In this document: piece by piece, positions 12,563 to 13,083 of the stretch
Numbering within the stretch: position 1 is the first letter of the stretch
How the letters are laid out: each line of letters starts with the position of its first letter
From: Thermoleophilia bacterium UBA5186
GTDB taxonomy: Bacteria > Actinomycetota > Thermoleophilia > Gaiellales > Gaiellaceae
NCBI GenBank assembly: GCA_002413095.1
Contig: DHWI01000178.1
Coordinates: 23,287-36,369, forward strand
Direction of reading: 5' to 3'
Length of the DNA: 13,083 bases
Made by a program: the position numbers and the translations under genes
Notes under the pieces: generated by a model
Told to the model about the DNA's origin: nothing
What the model saw: only the letters and a program-made list of their open reading frames with translations
Database searches by the model: none

Positions 12563-13083
12563 ATGCGCTTGCTGCTTGTCGACGACGATTCAGGGTTCAG
12601 GTCGCTGCTCCGCGCGACGTTCGAGGCCGTGGACATCGACGTGGACGAGGCTGGGAACGCCGCCGAGGCGCTGAGCACGATCGTCGGCCGGCCGCCGGAC
12701 GTGGTCGTGCTCGACGTACAGATGCCGGGCCAGAGCGGCCTCGAGCTCTGCCGGGCGCTGAAGGACGATCCGCGAACCCGCGAGATCGGCATCGTGCTGC
12801 TGACCGGCTCGGAGGGCGGGACGTCGGACGCGGCGATCGAAGTCGGCGCCGATGCGTTCCTGCTCAAGCCCTTCAGTCCGCTCGAGCTGCTCGCGATCGT
12901 CGAGCGCCTCGCGGGCGGCCTGCACGCGACGCCGTTCCGCGGCCAGAAGACGCGTGGCGAGGACGAGCAACTGCTCCTCTACGCGCGCGACCTCCGCCAT
13001 CTGCTCGAGATCGAGCGCGGCCAGCGCATCCTCCTGGAGAACGCCTATCGCGACACCGTCGCCGCGCTGGCTAGCGCACTCGA
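12563..13083 (+). CDS. Response regulator, 5' part; probable HD-GYP output
   Basis: The frame stays open to the window end, so only the first 173 residues are seen. Residues 1 to about 118 are a receiver domain: acidic pocket VDDD (7-9), phospho-acceptor Asp51 in VVLDVQMPG, Thr81 in LLTGSEG and Lys102 in LLKPFSP. Residues 125-160 form a charged helical linker (ARDLRHLLEIERGQRILLENAYRD region), likely a coiled coil. The last residues, TVAALASAL, match the usual opening of HD-GYP cyclic di-GMP phosphodiesterase domains, where about one turn of helix later the HD residues occur; that domain is outside the window and is inferred. A separate histidine kinase is not visible. The sigma-28-like promoter upstream would fit a motility or developmental role. 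Confidence 0.88.
   Translation, partial: MRLLLVDDDSGFRSLLRATFEAVDIDVDEAGNAAEALSTIVGRPPDVVVLDVQMPGQSGLELCRALKDDPRTREIGIVLLTGSEGGTSDAAIEVGADAFLLKPFSPLELLAIVERLAGGLHATPFRGQKTRGEDEQLLLYARDLRHLLEIERGQRILLENAYRDTVAALASAL

Overview
The window is very GC-rich and densely packed. The gene families and promoter style point to an actinobacterial chromosome, most likely the Thermoleophilia/Gaiellales side of the phylum. That placement is an inference from GC content, a CtpE-like ATPase, GTG starts with leaderless signatures, and a probable RR/HD-GYP gene. No mobile element, CRISPR array, rRNA or tRNA was seen.

Bases 1-1614 (+) hold the 3' two-thirds or so of a P-type cation ATPase. Bases 1615-1737 separate it from a converging operon and carry two copies of a 20-nt sequence, each an AT-rich inverted repeat, with GC-rich hairpins between them.

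Bases 1738-8670 (-) are a complete tryptophan operon in the order trpL-trpE-trpG-trpD-trpCF-trpB-GNAT-trpA-NYN. Almost all junctions are 1- or 4-nt stop/start overlaps (ATGA, GTGA, TGATG), so translation is probably coupled; the one exception is a 97-100 nt gap between trpG and trpD. trpC and trpF are fused, and several enzymes are short at the N-terminus. A GNAT acetyltransferase gene sits between trpB and trpA, and a short NYN/PIN-like nuclease-fold protein closes the operon. Upstream of trpE is a 24-residue leader peptide not listed among longer ORFs. It contains Trp-Ala-Trp, and its Trp codons lie in an RNA segment that can pair with a segment just after the leader stop. An intrinsic terminator hairpin with a short U run follows before trpE: a classical ribosome-mediated attenuator. 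TrpE keeps the residues for tryptophan feedback, so control acts on both transcription and enzyme activity.

Bases 8799-12467 hold an M42 metallopeptidase, an acetyl-CoA acetyltransferase (thiolase) and a 3-hydroxyacyl-CoA dehydrogenase on the + strand, with a second GNAT gene inverted between the last two. All four have a TANNNT hexamer exactly 6 nt before a GTG start, the signature of leaderless transcripts. Spacing is extreme: one thiolase -10 overlaps the previous stop codon, two genes converge on one shared CTAG, and two divergent genes share a 22-bp gap whose -10 boxes overlap. The thiolase and dehydrogenase probably work together in short-chain (C4) acyl-CoA metabolism.

Bases 12468-13083 hold a sigma-28/WhiG-like promoter and the start of a response regulator gene that runs off the window. 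Its last visible residues resemble the beginning of an HD-GYP domain.
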